DNA of 63,184 bases from contig NZ_JAACYW010000031.1 of assembly GCF_015356825.1 (NCBI RefSeq), positions 1-63,184 of the forward strand, written 5' to 3'. The stretch is from Catenulispora rubra (GTDB taxonomy: Bacteria; Actinomycetota; Actinomycetes; Streptomycetales; Catenulisporaceae). Positions 10,239-20,596 of this stretch are shown piece by piece (within the stretch, counting starts at the first letter, position 1; the number at the start of each line of letters is the position of its first letter). Under the pieces are notes generated by a model. It did not search any database. It had not been told where the DNA came from and saw nothing but the letters and a program-made list of their open reading frames with translations. A program made the position numbers and the translations under genes.

Positions 10239-11111
10239 TCAGTGCGCCACCAGCGCGTCGCGGGGGTCGGTGCGCGGCGGCTCCACCACGACGCCGACGG
10301 TCTGCAGGCCGTCGTAGGCCACGTACGGCTTCACGATCGCGGTCCGGGTCATCGCCCCCGGCGTGGGCTGCACGGAGGTCACGGTGCCCAGCGGCACGCC
10401 GGGCACGAAGGGCGTGCCGCCGGCCGAGCCAAAGGTCAGGACCGGTGTGCCCAGCGGGATGTCGGCCTGCGGGTCGAAGAACTGCACGCTGAACGCCCCG
10501 GCCCCGCCGCCGGTGGCCAGGCCGGCCTGCCCGCCTCCGGCGCCGCCGGTGCCCGGGGTCCGCACGCCCACGGTGAAGCGCGGGTCGTCGGCCAGCAGCA
10601 CGGTCGCGGTGTCGTGGCCGACCGCCACGGTGCGGCCGACCAGGCCGTCGCCGTCGAGCACGGTCATGCCCGGCTTGACGCCGTCCAGGGTCCCGGCGTC
10701 GATGGTCGCCGACCAGGTGCCCTGCTGCTGCGGGGCGAGGGACAGGACCCGGGCCGGGATGGTGCGGTAGCCGCCGGCCGAGGCGACGTGCAGCAGCTTG
10801 TCGAGCTCGGCGGCCCGCGCGCGGACGTCGGCGGCGGTCTCGCTCTGCGCGCGCAGGGCCGCGTTCTGTGTCTTGAGCTGCGCGATCTCCTTCTGGTCCC
10901 GCCTGCTGTGGCCGAGTCCGTGCACGAAGTCGCCCACCGGCCGCTCCACCGCCGCGACCGAGCGCGTCACCGGGCCGAGCACCGCCTCGCCGCCGGAGCG
11001 CAGCGGCTGCAGCGGCGAGCGGGACCCGCCCCGGGCGTCCACGGTGATCATGGCGAAGGCCGCCGCCAGCAGTACCGCCAGCAGCAGCCTCGTCCGCTTG
11101 TCGTCACGCAC
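10239..11111 (-). CDS. mreC: Rod shape-determining protein MreC
   Basis: 290 aa. Short cytoplasmic start, one membrane helix (about residues 8-24), a coiled coil (about 65-100, AQLKTQNAALRAQSETAADV), then the MreC beta-domain with ARVLSLAPQQQG and VKPGMTVLDGDGLVGRTV. An alanine/glycine-rich loop near residues 185-205 looks like a lineage-specific insertion. It bridges MreB and the periplasm-side PBP2. It lies 9 nt after mreB. Confidence 0.94.
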   Translation of the reverse strand: MRDDKRTRLLLAVLLAAAFAMITVDARGGSRSPLQPLRSGGEAVLGPVTRSVAAVERPVGDFVHGLGHSRRDQKEIAQLKTQNAALRAQSETAADVRARAAELDKLLHVASAGGYRTIPARVLSLAPQQQGTWSATIDAGTLDGVKPGMTVLDGDGLVGRTVAVGHDTATVLLADDPRFTVGVRTPGTGGAGGGQAGLATGGGAGAFSVQFFDPQADIPLGTPVLTFGSAGGTPFVPGVPLGTVTSVQPTPGAMTRTAIVKPYVAYDGLQTVGVVVEPPRTDPRDALVAH

Positions 11112-11120
11112 GCTCGCGCA

Positions 11121-12170
11121 CTACCTCCGCCCGGTACGGCGACGGTTGTTCAGCGTGCCCAGCACCGGTGCCAGCGCCTCGAACTCCTCCAGGCAGCGGC
11201 CGGAACCCAGGACCACGGAGTCCAGCGGGTTCTCCGCGATGTGCACCGGCATGCCGGTCTCCTCGCGGATCCGCTCGTCCAGACCGTGCAGCATGGCGCC
11301 GCCGCCGGTGAGGACGATGCCGCGGTCCATGATGTCGCCGGCGAGTTCCGGCGGGCACTTGTCCAGGGTGTCGCGCACCGCGTCGACGATCGCCGTCACC
11401 GGCTCCTCGATCGCCTTGCGCACCTCGGTGGAGGACAGCAGGATCACCTTCGGCAGCCCGGAGACCAGGTCGCGGCCGCGCACCTCGGCGCGGGTCTCCT
11501 CACCGGAGTCCCAGGCCGAGCCGACCGTCACCTTGATCTCCTCGGCGGTGCGGTCGCCGAGCAGCAGCGAGTACTCCTTCTTCGTGTACTGGATGATCGC
11601 GTTGTCCAGCTCGTCGCCGGCGACCCGCACGCTGAGCGCGGTGACGATGCCGCCGTAGGAGATGACCGCGACCTCGGTGGTGCCGCCGCCGATGTCCACG
11701 ACCATGTTGCCGGTCGCCTCCTGCACCGGCAGGCCCGCGCCGATCGCCGCGGCCATCGGCTCCTCGATGAGGTGCACGCTGCGCGCGCCGGCGGCGCTGG
11801 CCGCGTCCTCGACCGCGCGCTTCTCTACCCCGGTGATACCGGAGGGGACGCAGACGATGACCCGGGGCTGCGCCAGCCACCGGCGTTTGTGCGCCTTGCG
11901 GATGAAGTAGCGCAGCATCCGCTCGGCGACTTCGAAGTCGGCGATGACCCCGTCCTTGAGCGGCCGGATCGCCACGATGTTGCCGGGCGTGCGGCCGATC
12001 ATCTTCTTGGCCTCGGCGCCGACCGCGAGCACCGCGCCGGTCGTGGTGTCCACCGCGACCACCGAGGGCTCGTTCAGCACGATGCCTCGACCGCGTACGT
12101 ACACCAGGGTGTTCGCGGTCCCGAGGTCCACCGCGATGTCCCGACCGATGACCGCCATCCCGGAGCCCAT
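11121..12170 (-). CDS. mreB: Rod shape-determining actin-like protein MreB
   Basis: 349 aa from the ATG at 12170 ([17 protein letters not shown]), with GGGGA six nt upstream. ATG 12158 is an alternative that would match the usual MreB N-terminus more closely. Actin-fold nucleotide motifs are present: [11 protein letters not shown] near residues 12-22, the connector stretch [15 protein letters not shown], and the adenosine motif [12 protein letters not shown] near the end. Polymerising ATPase that guides wall synthesis. First gene of the five-gene operon; the promoter should lie in 12171-12424, where a 10-bp palindrome GCCAATTGGC occurs at 12229-12238. Confidence 0.95.
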   Translation of the reverse strand: MGSGMAVIGRDIAVDLGTANTLVYVRGRGIVLNEPSVVAVDTTTGAVLAVGAEAKKMIGRTPGNIVAIRPLKDGVIADFEVAERMLRYFIRKAHKRRWLAQPRVIVCVPSGITGVEKRAVEDAASAAGARSVHLIEEPMAAAIGAGLPVQEATGNMVVDIGGGTTEVAVISYGGIVTALSVRVAGDELDNAIIQYTKKEYSLLLGDRTAEEIKVTVGSAWDSGEETRAEVRGRDLVSGLPKVILLSSTEVRKAIEEPVTAIVDAVRDTLDKCPPELAGDIMDRGIVLTGGGAMLHGLDERIREETGMPVHIAENPLDSVVLGSGRCLEEFEALAPVLGTLNNRRRTGRR

Positions 12171-12424
12171 GCGCGATCCCCATCTTCCGTCGCTCGGATG
12201 TTGCAGAAGTCTTGCCGCTGCCTGTGTTGCCAATTGGCGTCGGCATCGGCGACAGGCGCGATGTGCTTTGCGCCCGCGACCGATCCTAACCAGCGTTATG
12301 CCCGATAGATCCCGGAGCATCCGATTCACCCCGAAGCGGTACGCCCGAACGGGTGAGAATGCTTATGTCAGGGTCCTGGACGGCCAGAGTGCGGCATTGC
12401 GCGGGGTGCGCGCCACACGGGCGA

Positions 12425-13453
12425 TCAGGGTGCCTGGATCGTCAGCCGGGGCGGCGGACGCGTCCCCACCGACTCCAGGTTCCGGCACACCGCGAGCATC
12501 ATCCCGGCCGCGGTCACCGCCGCTCCGAGCGCCAGGGCCTGCGCGCACCAGTACGCGGCGTCCTCGCGGCCCAGGGCCGAGGTCGCACTGTGGTAGCGCG
12601 CGAAGAAGGCAAGGCCGACGGCCAACGAGACGGTCGCGATGCTGAGCAGCGCGGCGTAGAGCAGGCGCTGGCCCAGGCTGCTCCGACCGAGTGACGGCTC
12701 CGGACGCACCAGGCCGATCTGCGCCACGACGGCCAGGCCGAGCAGTCCGACGGCCAGCGCGAGCAGGTCGGCGGCGACGGTGTCGGAGAGCCGGTGCCAG
12801 TCGGCCGCCACGGTCGCCACCCCGGCCAGCGCCGCGCCGGGCAGCACGAGCAGGGTCACCGGGACGTACCAGCGGCGGCTGATCACGATGAGGGTCGCGA
12901 AGAACAACCCCATCGCCGCGGCGACGTGGCCGGAGGGGAGGGTGTTCGGGGGCTGGTAGGCGGCCTGGGCGAGGGCGACGTGGGCCATGGTGGCGGCGAC
13001 TGGTCCGGCCGCGTGAACCGCACCGGCTCCGTGAACCGCGCCCAGCGCGTCGGCCCCGAACACCGGCCGACTCGGCAGCGCCCCCTTCATGAACCGCGCC
13101 CCGAGCACCGCGCCGCCGGCCGTCAGCACGCCGCACAGCGCCAGCAGCAACCGCCGGCGCAGCAGCCCGACCGCCGCGATGACGACCAGCGAGACGCCGA
13201 AGCTCTCCGCCGTGAGCCGGTTCAGCCAGCGATCGGCGTCCTCGTACCAGCTCCCGCTGCGGTGCTGGCGCGCGCCGGCCAGCGCCGCGTTCTCGAAGTC
13301 CTGCCCCCACCGGGTCCGCACGGCGAGCAGGTAGACCACGAACACGCCGGCGACCGCGACCACCGCCCCGGCCACCAACCGGTTGCGCAGATCACGTCGT
13401 GAGCCGACGGTCGCCGTGTGGCGGTCCACGGCCAGAGCCTCGGGGTAGAGCAT
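12425..13453 (-). CDS. PAP2-superfamily membrane phosphatase
   Basis: 342 aa from the ATG at 13453; a TTG at 13483 preceded by AAGG is possible. About seven to eight membrane helices. PAP2 phosphatase motifs are seen: KGALPSRP (motif 1), LPSGHVAAAMG (motif 2, catalytic His) and DWHRLSDTVAADLLA (motif 3). The family dephosphorylates lipid pyrophosphates such as undecaprenyl-PP or phosphatidate. A long loop of His/Ala/Gly between motifs 1 and 2 is unusual. It sits upstream of mreB in the place where Streptomyces usually carries ndk. Confidence 0.85.
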   Translation of the reverse strand: MLYPEALAVDRHTATVGSRRDLRNRLVAGAVVAVAGVFVVYLLAVRTRWGQDFENAALAGARQHRSGSWYEDADRWLNRLTAESFGVSLVVIAAVGLLRRRLLLALCGVLTAGGAVLGARFMKGALPSRPVFGADALGAVHGAGAVHAAGPVAATMAHVALAQAAYQPPNTLPSGHVAAAMGLFFATLIVISRRWYVPVTLLVLPGAALAGVATVAADWHRLSDTVAADLLALAVGLLGLAVVAQIGLVRPEPSLGRSSLGQRLLYAALLSIATVSLAVGLAFFARYHSATSALGREDAAYWCAQALALGAAVTAAGMMLAVCRNLESVGTRPPPRLTIQAP

Positions 13454-13625
13454 GAGAGGGGAATACCCGGACGCATGGCGCAAATGACCTTATTAGCCCG
13501 AAGTAGTGAAACGGTCAGCGCTTCGCCAGCGTGGTGGTGGCATTCGGCGCCGGGCTCGGGTAACAGCCGGCAACGCCCGGGTTGTGCGAGTCCGGCGAGT
13601 TCTGCGAGTTCTGTCTGGGAGCGTG

Positions 13626-13697
13626 GCGCGTTCGGCGCGTTCGGCGCGTTCGGCGCGTTCGGCGAGTTCGGCGAGTTCGGCGAGTTCGGCGAGTTCG
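13626..13697. repeat. 9-bp tandem repeat, eight units in two variant blocks
   Basis: Four copies of GCGCGTTCG (13626-13661) followed by four of GCGAGTTCG (13662-13697), with two more degenerate units (GCGAGTTCT) about 30 bp before. The array lies between the PAP2 gene and the end of the DUF4233 gene. A frame across it would encode Asn-Ser/Ala-Pro triplets, but I regard it as intergenic. Confidence 0.9.
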
Positions 13698-13708
13698 GTG
13701 AACGCGGC

Positions 13709-14131
13709 TCAGGAACTCGCGGCCGGCGCCTGCGCCGCCGATGCCTCTGCCTGTGCCGGTACTTCTTCGACCGCCTGTGCTGCCTGCGCCGCCTCATAGG
13801 CCGCGTACGCCGCTGCCTTCTCCGTGTCGATCTGCCGCCCGGCCTTGAGCGCCCAGTACCAGAGCAGCGCGAAGCAGGCCCCGACGAAGAACATGTCCGT
13901 GATCACGAAACCGGCGACGACCAGCGCCCCCTGGAGCACCCAGCCGAGCGAGTACGCCCACGGCTTGCGCAGCATCCCGCACAGCAGCGCGGCCACCACC
14001 ATGCCGGGTCCGCAGATCGCCCAGACCGTGCCCGGGCTCAGGTCAGAGAGCTTCATCGCCACCAGGGCGAAGAAGAGGATCACCAACACCTCGAAGCACA
14101 GCACGGAGGCTGCCATCCGCCGGACCATCAT
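13709..14131 (-). CDS. DUF4233 membrane protein
   Basis: 140 aa. Three to four membrane helices (VLCFEVLVILFFALVAM, VWAICGPGMVVAALLCGML, LGWVLQGALVVAGFVI, FFVGACFALLWYW), then an Ala/Glu-rich tail of about 40 residues. It overlaps the end of folC by 4 nt (ATGA), the usual arrangement for DUF4233 in actinobacteria. Function unknown; coupling to folC suggests co-expression rather than a folate role. Confidence 0.85.
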   Translation of the reverse strand: MMVRRMAASVLCFEVLVILFFALVAMKLSDLSPGTVWAICGPGMVVAALLCGMLRKPWAYSLGWVLQGALVVAGFVITDMFFVGACFALLWYWALKAGRQIDTEKAAAYAAYEAAQAAQAVEEVPAQAEASAAQAPAASS

Positions 14132-15708
14132 CGGTCGTCACCGCCGTACTCGTCTTCGGAATCGAACTCGGCATCGGCCGACTCGCCGTCTCGGCCGCCG
14201 CCCCGCCGCTCCCCGCTGTGTTGAATTTTAGAACCAAGCTCCAGGTCGCGGTCGTCGAAGTCCTCCTTCTCGGTGTCCTCGAACTGGACGTCCTCGAAGG
14301 TGTGCCGGTCCTCGACGCGCTCGGCGCGGTCCCGCACCAGCAGGGTACGCGCCTGCCCCGCGGTGACCACCGACCCGGTCACGATGACGCCCGCACCGGC
14401 GGAGGTGCCGGCCGGGACCGCCTCCTCGGCCAGGCCGATGGCCAGGTCGATGGCGTCGTCCAGGCGCGGCGCCTCGTGGACCCGTTCGGCGCCGAAGATC
14501 TCGGTGGCCAGTTCGGCGAGCACCGCGGCGGGCATCGCGCGCTCGGTGTTGTTCTGGGTGACCACGATCTCGTTCAGCACCGGCTCCAGGGCCTCCAGGA
14601 TCCCGGCGACGTCCTTGTCCCGCATCGCGCCGACCACGCCGACCAGGTGGTCGAAGGCGAAGTCGTCGGCGAGGGCCTGCGCGGTGGCGCGGGCGCCGGC
14701 CGGGTTGTGGGTGGCGTCCAGGATGACCGTGGGGCCGCGGCGGACCACTTCCAGCCGGCCCGGCGAGGTGACCTTGGCGAACGCCTCGCGGACCACGTCC
14801 GGGTCCAGCGGGGTGCGGGCCCGGCCGGCGCCGAGGAAGGCCTCGACGGCGGCCAGCGCGGTGGCCGCGTTGTGCGCCATGTGCTCGCCGTACAGCGGCA
14901 GGTAGACGTCGGTGTACTCGCCGGCCAGGCCCTTGATCGTGATCTGCTGGCCGCCGAGCGCCTGCTGGCGCTCCACGACCCCGTACTCGATGCCCTCGCG
15001 GGCCACGGTGGCGTGCACCTCGGAGGCCCGACGCAGGATGACCTCGGCGGCCTCCAGCGGCTGCTGGGCCAGCACGACGACCGCGTCCTCCTTGATGATC
15101 CCGGCCTTCTCGGAGGCGATCTTCGCCGGGGTGTCGCCGAGGATGTGCGCGTGGTCGACGGCGATCGGGGTGATCACCGCGACCTGGCCGTCGGCGACGT
15201 TGGTGCAGTCCCAGGTGCCGCCCAGGCCCACCTCCAGCACCGCGGCGTCGACCGGGGCGTCGGCGAAGGCCGCGAAGGCCATCCCGGTGATCACCTCGAA
15301 GAAGGACAGCGGGAACTCCTGCGAGGCGTCCACGATGTCCACGTAGGGCCGGATGTCCTCGTAGACCTCGACGAAGCGCCGCAGCGGGATCGGCGCGCCG
15401 TCCAGGGTGATGCGCTCGTTCATCGACTCCAGGTGCGGCGAGGTGAACCGGCCGGTGCGCAGGTTGAGCTCGCGCAGCAGGGTCTCGATCATCCGCGCGG
15501 TGGACGTCTTGCCGTTGGTCCCCGTGATGTGGATGACCGGGTACGCCTTCTGCGGGTCGCCCAGCAGCTCGGTCAGGGCCCGCACCCGTGCCAGGGTGGG
15601 GTCCATCTTGGTCTCCGGCCAGCGCTCCAGGAGCTCGTGTTCGACTTCCTCGAACTGCTCCTGGAGGCTCTGCTCATTGAGACCCTGATGGTCGCCGTTG
15701 TTCGCCAT
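14128..15708 (-). CDS. folC: Bifunctional folylpolyglutamate synthase/dihydrofolate synthase
   Basis: 526 aa. Mur-ligase fold enzyme that adds Glu to dihydropteroate and then polyglutamate tails (cytoplasm). The P-loop ITGTNGKTSTAR is at residues 61-72, LEVGLGGTWDCTNV lies in the middle domain, and DATHNPAGARA follows in the C-domain. An acidic, repetitive tail (residues about 470-526, rich in Asp/Glu) extends beyond the usual 430-450 aa. It lies 37 nt downstream of valS and overlaps DUF4233. Confidence 0.94.
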   Translation of the reverse strand: MANNGDHQGLNEQSLQEQFEEVEHELLERWPETKMDPTLARVRALTELLGDPQKAYPVIHITGTNGKTSTARMIETLLRELNLRTGRFTSPHLESMNERITLDGAPIPLRRFVEVYEDIRPYVDIVDASQEFPLSFFEVITGMAFAAFADAPVDAAVLEVGLGGTWDCTNVADGQVAVITPIAVDHAHILGDTPAKIASEKAGIIKEDAVVVLAQQPLEAAEVILRRASEVHATVAREGIEYGVVERQQALGGQQITIKGLAGEYTDVYLPLYGEHMAHNAATALAAVEAFLGAGRARTPLDPDVVREAFAKVTSPGRLEVVRRGPTVILDATHNPAGARATAQALADDFAFDHLVGVVGAMRDKDVAGILEALEPVLNEIVVTQNNTERAMPAAVLAELATEIFGAERVHEAPRLDDAIDLAIGLAEEAVPAGTSAGAGVIVTGSVVTAGQARTLLVRDRAERVEDRHTFEDVQFEDTEKEDFDDRDLELGSKIQHSGERRGGGRDGESADAEFDSEDEYGGDDR

Positions 15709-15745
15709 GAACTCGATGGTTCCTTATCGCTGTCACTGAAACCGA

Positions 15746-18409
15746 TCAGGCGGCGGGCAGCGCGTCGAGCTGGGCGCCCAGGCGGGCGATGTCGCTCTCG
15801 GCGTCGGCCAGGCGCTTGCGGATCTTGTCCACCACGGCGTCGGGCGCCTTGGCCAGGAAGTCGGCGTTGCCGAGCTTCGCGTTCGCCTGCTCGACCTCCT
15901 TGCGCGCGGCGGCCAGACCCTTGTCCAGCCGCTTGCGCTCGGCGGCCACGTCGATGGTGCCGGACGTGTCCAGCTCCACCTTCGCCCCGGTCGCGGCCAG
16001 GGTCGCGGTCGCGCTGAACCCGTCCTCGGGCGCGGTGAGCCGGTTCAGCAGCCGGATCGCCGGCTCCTGCCCGGCCAGCTTCGGGTCGGTCAGCGCCAGC
16101 CGCGCGGCCACCCGCTGCGCGTCCTTCACGCCCTGGTCGGTCCGGAAGCGCCGCACCTCGGTCACGACCTCCTGCACCGCCTCGATCACCGCCTCGGCGG
16201 CCGCGTCGACCCGGGTCAGGTCGGCGGTCGGCCACTCGGCGATCACGATCGACTCCCGGCCGGTCAGCGCGGTCCACAGCGTCTCGGTCACGTACGGCAC
16301 GGCCGGGTGCAGCAGGCGCAGCATCACGTCCAGGACGTGGCCGAGCACCGCGCGCGCGGTCTGCGCGGCACGGCCTTCCAATGTCTCAGTGTCGGCGGAC
16401 ACGCCGATCGGCAGGCGGAGCTTCGACAGCTCGATGTACCAGTCGCAGACCTCGTCCCACGCGAAGTGGTAGAGAGTCTCCATGGCCTTGGCGAACTGGA
16501 AGTCCTCGTAGAGGGCGTCCACCTCGGCCACCACCTCGTTGAGGCGGGACAGGATCCAGCGGTCCTCGACCGTGAGCCGGGCGGCCGACGGCAGCTCGGA
16601 CGGCACGTACGCGCCGTTCATCATCGCGAACCGGGTGGCGTTCCAGATCTTGTTCGCGAAGTTGCGCGCGCCGGCGATCCAGTCCTCGGCGATGGCCTGG
16701 TCGGCCCCGGGGTTGGCACCGCGCAGCAGGCCGAAGCGCACCGCGTCCGAGCCGTACTTGTCCATCCACACCAGCGGATCGACCACGTTGCCCTTGGACT
16801 TGGACATCTTCTTGCCGTACTGGTCGCGCACCAGGCCGGACAGGACCACCTTGTCGAAGGGCTGCACGCCGTCCATGGCGTACAGGCCGAACATCATCAT
16901 CCGGGCCACCCAGAAGAAGATGATGTCGTAGCCGGTGTGCAGCACCGAGGTGGGATAGAACTTCGCCAGATCAGGGGTCTGCTCCGGCCAGCCGAGCGTG
17001 GAGAACGGCCACAGCCCGGAGGAGAACCAGGTGTCGAGCACGTCCGAGTCCTGATACCAGCCCGCGCCGGACGGCGGCTCCTCGTCCGGGCCCACGCACA
17101 CGACCTCGCCGTCCGGGCCGTACCAGATCGGGATCCGGTGGCCCCACCACAGCTGGCGGGAGATGGTCCAGTCGTGCATGTTGTCGACCCAGGCGAAGTA
17201 GCGCGGCTCCATCTCCTTCGGGTGGATCCGCACCCGGCCGTCGCGCACCGCGTCGCCGGCGGCCTTGGCCAGCGGCTCCACCTTCACCCACCACTGCATC
17301 GACAGCCGCGGCTCCACCACGGTGTCGCAGCGCGAGCAGTGGCCCACCGGGCGCAGCAGCTGCTTCTGGCCCACGACGCGGCCCTGCTCGCGCAGCGCGG
17401 CCACCACGGCCGGCCGGGCCTCGAAGCGGTCCATGCCCAGGAACGGGCCGTGCACGGTGATGTTCGCGTGCTCGTCCAGGATCGTGGGCATCGGCAGGTT
17501 GTGGCGGCGGCCGATCTCGAAGTCGTTCGGGTCGTGCGCCGGGGTGACCTTCACCGCGCCGGTCCCGAACTCCGGGTCCACGTGCTCGTCGGCCACGATC
17601 GGGATGCGGCGGTTGGTGAGCGGGAGCTCCACCTCCCGGCCGATCAGGTGCTGGTAACGCTCGTCGTCGGGGTGCACGGCCACGGCGGTGTCGCCGAGCA
17701 TGGTCTCGGCGCGCGAGGTCGCCACCACGATGGAGTCGTCGCCGTCGCCGTAGCGGATGGACACCAGCTCGCCGGGCTCGTCGTAGTGGTCCACCTCGAT
17801 GTCGGACAACGCGGTCAGACAGCGCGGGCACCAGTTGATGATGCGCTCGGCGCGGTAGATCAGGCCGTCGTCGTACATCTTCTTGAACATGGTCTGCACG
17901 GCCTGCGACAGGCCCTCGTCCATGGTGAAGCGCTCGCGCGACCAGTCCAGGGAGATGCCCAGCCGGCGCTGCTGGCCCAGGATGCGGCCGCCGTACTCGG
18001 CCTTCCACTCCCAGACGCGGTTCACGAAGGCCTCACGGCCCAGGTCGTGCCGGGACAGGCCGTCCTTGGCGAGCTCGCGCTCCACCACGTTCTGGGTGGC
18101 GATGCCGGCGTGGTCCATCCCCGGCAGGTACAGGGCCTCGTAGCCCTGCATCCGCTTGCGCCGGATGATCGCGTCCTGGATCGACTGGTTGAGCGCGTGG
18201 CCCACGTGCAGCGACCCGGTCACGTTCGGCGGCGGGATGACGATGGTGAACGGCTCCTTCTCGGAGGCCGCGTCGGCGGTGAAGTAACCGTTCTTTACCC
18301 ACCGCTCGTACAGCTCGCCCTCTACCTCTACCGGCGCGTAGGCGGTCGGCAGAGTGGTGGTGGCGCTGTCGGCAGCGCCCTGGGCGGCTGGGGTGGTGGT
18401 TTCATTCAC
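15746..18409 (-). CDS. valS: Valyl-tRNA synthetase
   Basis: 887 aa class I synthetase. HVGH (the HIGH motif) at 68-71 and KKMSKSKGN around residue 534-541. The editing (CP1) domain lies between them, with [19 protein letters not shown]. The C-terminal tail is a coiled coil ([20 protein letters not shown]) that contacts tRNA. Full length for the family. No T-box leader is visible in the 47-bp upstream gap to mazF. Confidence 0.96.
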   Translation of the reverse strand: MNETTTPAAQGAADSATTTLPTAYAPVEVEGELYERWVKNGYFTADAASEKEPFTIVIPPPNVTGSLHVGHALNQSIQDAIIRRKRMQGYEALYLPGMDHAGIATQNVVERELAKDGLSRHDLGREAFVNRVWEWKAEYGGRILGQQRRLGISLDWSRERFTMDEGLSQAVQTMFKKMYDDGLIYRAERIINWCPRCLTALSDIEVDHYDEPGELVSIRYGDGDDSIVVATSRAETMLGDTAVAVHPDDERYQHLIGREVELPLTNRRIPIVADEHVDPEFGTGAVKVTPAHDPNDFEIGRRHNLPMPTILDEHANITVHGPFLGMDRFEARPAVVAALREQGRVVGQKQLLRPVGHCSRCDTVVEPRLSMQWWVKVEPLAKAAGDAVRDGRVRIHPKEMEPRYFAWVDNMHDWTISRQLWWGHRIPIWYGPDGEVVCVGPDEEPPSGAGWYQDSDVLDTWFSSGLWPFSTLGWPEQTPDLAKFYPTSVLHTGYDIIFFWVARMMMFGLYAMDGVQPFDKVVLSGLVRDQYGKKMSKSKGNVVDPLVWMDKYGSDAVRFGLLRGANPGADQAIAEDWIAGARNFANKIWNATRFAMMNGAYVPSELPSAARLTVEDRWILSRLNEVVAEVDALYEDFQFAKAMETLYHFAWDEVCDWYIELSKLRLPIGVSADTETLEGRAAQTARAVLGHVLDVMLRLLHPAVPYVTETLWTALTGRESIVIAEWPTADLTRVDAAAEAVIEAVQEVVTEVRRFRTDQGVKDAQRVAARLALTDPKLAGQEPAIRLLNRLTAPEDGFSATATLAATGAKVELDTSGTIDVAAERKRLDKGLAAARKEVEQANAKLGNADFLAKAPDAVVDKIRKRLADAESDIARLGAQLDALPAA

Positions 18410-18456
18410 GCAGACAAGCTTAGTGGTGCCCCCGAGGCGTTTCTGCCGAGTATCGG

Positions 18457-18831
18457 CTACAGCATGAGATGCATACGCATCGCGGCCTCCAGCTTCTTTA
18501 TCGTGATCGGGCTCAGGGCCGTGATCCGTCGACCGATCCGGGAGACGTCTACATTGCGGATCTGTTCGACCAGGGCTTTGGAATCTCCCCGCAGCCCGGG
18601 ATGGTCGACGGCTTCGATGAGCACCTGGAACGGGTAGACGCGCGCGATCTTCGAGCTGAGCGGCACCACCGTGATCACCCCTCGGCCATTCTGGTGCGCC
18701 GCAGAATTCGCTCCATTGTTGGAGACGATGATCGCTGGGCGGGTCTTGTTGGCCTCGCTGCCCCGGGCCGGGTCCAGATCAACCCAAAAAACGTCGCCTC
18801 GGCGCATAGCCGGCACCGGACTACTCATCAT
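18457..18831 (-). CDS. MazF/PemK-family mRNA interferase toxin
   Basis: 124 aa. MazF fold: [28 protein letters not shown] near the N-terminus supplies the catalytic Arg/Thr region, followed by [20 protein letters not shown] and the C-terminal [15 protein letters not shown]. Toxins of this family cut single-stranded mRNA. The start overlaps the antitoxin end by 11 nt, so translation is coupled; an internal ATG at 18807 (MRRGDVFW) is an alternative. The pair is placed between clpX and valS, which are usually close neighbours in streptomycetes. Confidence 0.88.
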   Translation of the reverse strand: MMSSPVPAMRRGDVFWVDLDPARGSEANKTRPAIIVSNNGANSAAHQNGRGVITVVPLSSKIARVYPFQVLIEAVDHPGLRGDSKALVEQIRNVDVSRIGRRITALSPITIKKLEAAMRMHLML

Positions 18832-19042
18832 CTGTGATCCCGTCGCCGACCACGGCCTCCCACAGTTCGGCGTCGCCGGACTCGACCCATTCGTCGTAAG
18901 CGGCGGTGTAGTCGTCGACCAGGCTCATGGAGCGAGCCACTTCGATGGCGGCGTGTATGGCCGCCGACCGAGAACCGGCGTCCAACTCGTCCAGGAACGC
19001 CACATCGTCATCGGGGAGGGAAATGCTGAGTTTTGTCACCAT
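18821..19042 (-). CDS. MazE-type antitoxin, ribbon-helix-helix
   Basis: 73 aa. N-terminal beta strand KLSISLPDDDVAFLDEL and the helices GSRSAAIHAAIEVARSMSLV form a ribbon-helix-helix DNA-binding unit. The acidic C-terminal half (DDYTAAYDEWVESGDAELWE) is the likely toxin-binding segment. It is upstream of and overlapping the toxin, the standard order for autoregulated type II systems. Confidence 0.82.
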   Translation of the reverse strand: MVTKLSISLPDDDVAFLDELDAGSRSAAIHAAIEVARSMSLVDDYTAAYDEWVESGDAELWEAVVGDGITDDE

Positions 19043-19102
19043 GAGTCAATGCTACCCCGGTGCGACCCATGGTGCCACCGAGGTAGTACTCAAAAGAGTG
19101 AA

Positions 19103-19130
19103 GCGGCGGTCCGCCGAAGCGAACCGCCGC
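19103..19130 (-). terminator. Hairpin terminator downstream of clpX
   Basis: GCGGCGGT (19103-19110) pairs with ACCGCCGC (19123-19130) around a 12-nt loop, 22 bp beyond the clpX stop. In the transcribed (minus) direction a CTCTTTTG stretch follows. Confidence 0.65.
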
Positions 19131-19151
19131 CTTGTCGTCTGTGCGCCGAAC

Positions 19152-20483
19152 CTAAGCCGACCGGTCCCGCCGCTCGTTCAGGTTCTGCTGCGTCCCGGTC
19201 CGCCGACCATGCTCATTCAAAGCGCGCTGGTCCCGCGGCACCAGCGTGGGCAGCACGTGCTCGCGCACCACCTCGCCGGTGATGACCACGGTGCCGACGT
19301 CGGAGTGGCTGGGGACCTCGTACATCACCGACATCAGCACCTCCTCCATGATCGCGCGCAGGCCGCGGGCTCCGGTGCCGCGCAGGATCGCCTGGTCGGC
19401 GATGGCCTCGACGGCGTCGTCCTCGAAGACCAGCTCCACGCCGTCGAGCTCCATCAGCCGCTGGTACTGCTTGATCAGCGCGTTGCGCGGCTCGACCAGG
19501 ATCCGGACCAGGGCCGCGCGGTCCAGCTTGTGGACCGAGGTGACCACGGGCAGCCGGCCCACGAACTCCGGGATCATGCCGTACTTCAGCAGGTCCTCGG
19601 GGAGCACGTCGGCGAACACGTCGGTGGTGTCGACGTCGTAGCGGGAGCGGAGCTGGGCGGTGAAGCCCATGCCGCGCTTGTTCACCCGGGCGTCCACGAT
19701 CTTGTCCAGGCCCTCGAAGGCCCCGGCGACGATGAACAGCACGTTGGTGGTGTCGATCTGCAGGAACTCCTGGTGCGGGTGCTTGCGCCCGCCCTGCGGC
19801 GGCACCGAGGAGACCGTGCCCTCGAGGATCTTCAGCAGCGCCTGCTGCACGCCCTCGCCGGAGACGTCGCGGGTGATCGACGGGTTCTCGGCCTTGCGGG
19901 CGATCTTGTCGATCTCGTCGATGTAGATGATCCCGGACTCGGCCTTCTTGATGTCGTAGTCGGCCGCCTGGATCAGCTTGAGCAGGATGTTCTCGACGTC
20001 CTCGCCGACGTACCCGGCCTCGGTCAGCGCCGTGGCGTCGGCGATGGCGAAGGGCACGTTGAGCATCCGGGCCAGGGTCTGCGCCAGGTAGGTCTTGCCG
20101 CAGCCGGTGGGGCCCAGCAGCAGGATGTTGGACTTGGCCAGCTCGATGTGCTCGGCCCGGCGTCCGCCGCGCTCGCGCTGGTAGTCCCCGGCCTGCACCC
20201 GCTTGTAGTGGTTGTAGACCGCCACCGACAGGCTCTTCTTGGCGTTCTCCTGGCCGATGACGTACTCGTCGAGGAAGTCGTAGATCTCCTTGGGCTTGGG
20301 CAGCTCGGCCAGGCCCCGGGCCGCGGCCGGCTCGCCGGGCTCCTCCTCGATGATCTCGTTGCACAGATCGATGCACTCGTCGCAGATGTACACGCCGGGG
20401 CCCGCGATGAGCTTCTTGACCTGCTTCTGACTCTTGCCGCAGAAAGAGCACTTCAGCAGGTCGGCGTTGTCGATGCGTGCCAC
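19152..20483 (-). CDS. clpX: ClpX, ATPase subunit of the ClpXP protease
   Basis: 443 aa from the GTG at 20483, with AAAGGAGAAG well placed upstream; the frame continues upstream but without family similarity. The N-terminal zinc-binding domain has C12, C15, C34 and C37. The AAA+ core has GPTGCGKT (Walker A), [10 protein letters not shown] (Walker B) and the IGF-loop/sensor regions. It unfolds substrates and feeds ClpP1P2. The C-terminus beyond about residue 420 is basic and lineage-specific. Confidence 0.96.
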   Translation of the reverse strand: MARIDNADLLKCSFCGKSQKQVKKLIAGPGVYICDECIDLCNEIIEEEPGEPAAARGLAELPKPKEIYDFLDEYVIGQENAKKSLSVAVYNHYKRVQAGDYQRERGGRRAEHIELAKSNILLLGPTGCGKTYLAQTLARMLNVPFAIADATALTEAGYVGEDVENILLKLIQAADYDIKKAESGIIYIDEIDKIARKAENPSITRDVSGEGVQQALLKILEGTVSSVPPQGGRKHPHQEFLQIDTTNVLFIVAGAFEGLDKIVDARVNKRGMGFTAQLRSRYDVDTTDVFADVLPEDLLKYGMIPEFVGRLPVVTSVHKLDRAALVRILVEPRNALIKQYQRLMELDGVELVFEDDAVEAIADQAILRGTGARGLRAIMEEVLMSVMYEVPSHSDVGTVVITGEVVREHVLPTLVPRDQRALNEHGRRTGTQQNLNERRDRSA

Positions 20484-20596
20484 GGTGGAGCTTCTCCTTT
20501 GTGAAGATCCCGGTGCTGGACCCACTCCTGGGCGCTGTAGGCGCTTCGTAGTCTGTCCCCCAAGACGGTACCGCTCATACCCCCGGCGAGGCGTGA

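Noticed and set aside
13222..13797. Minus-strand frame with Asn-Ser-Pro and Asn-Ala-Pro repeats over the 9-bp array
   Set aside because: It overlaps the PAP2 gene and DUF4233 end, has an Arg-rich start, and the repeat is explained by the 9-bp DNA unit; no sign of a family.
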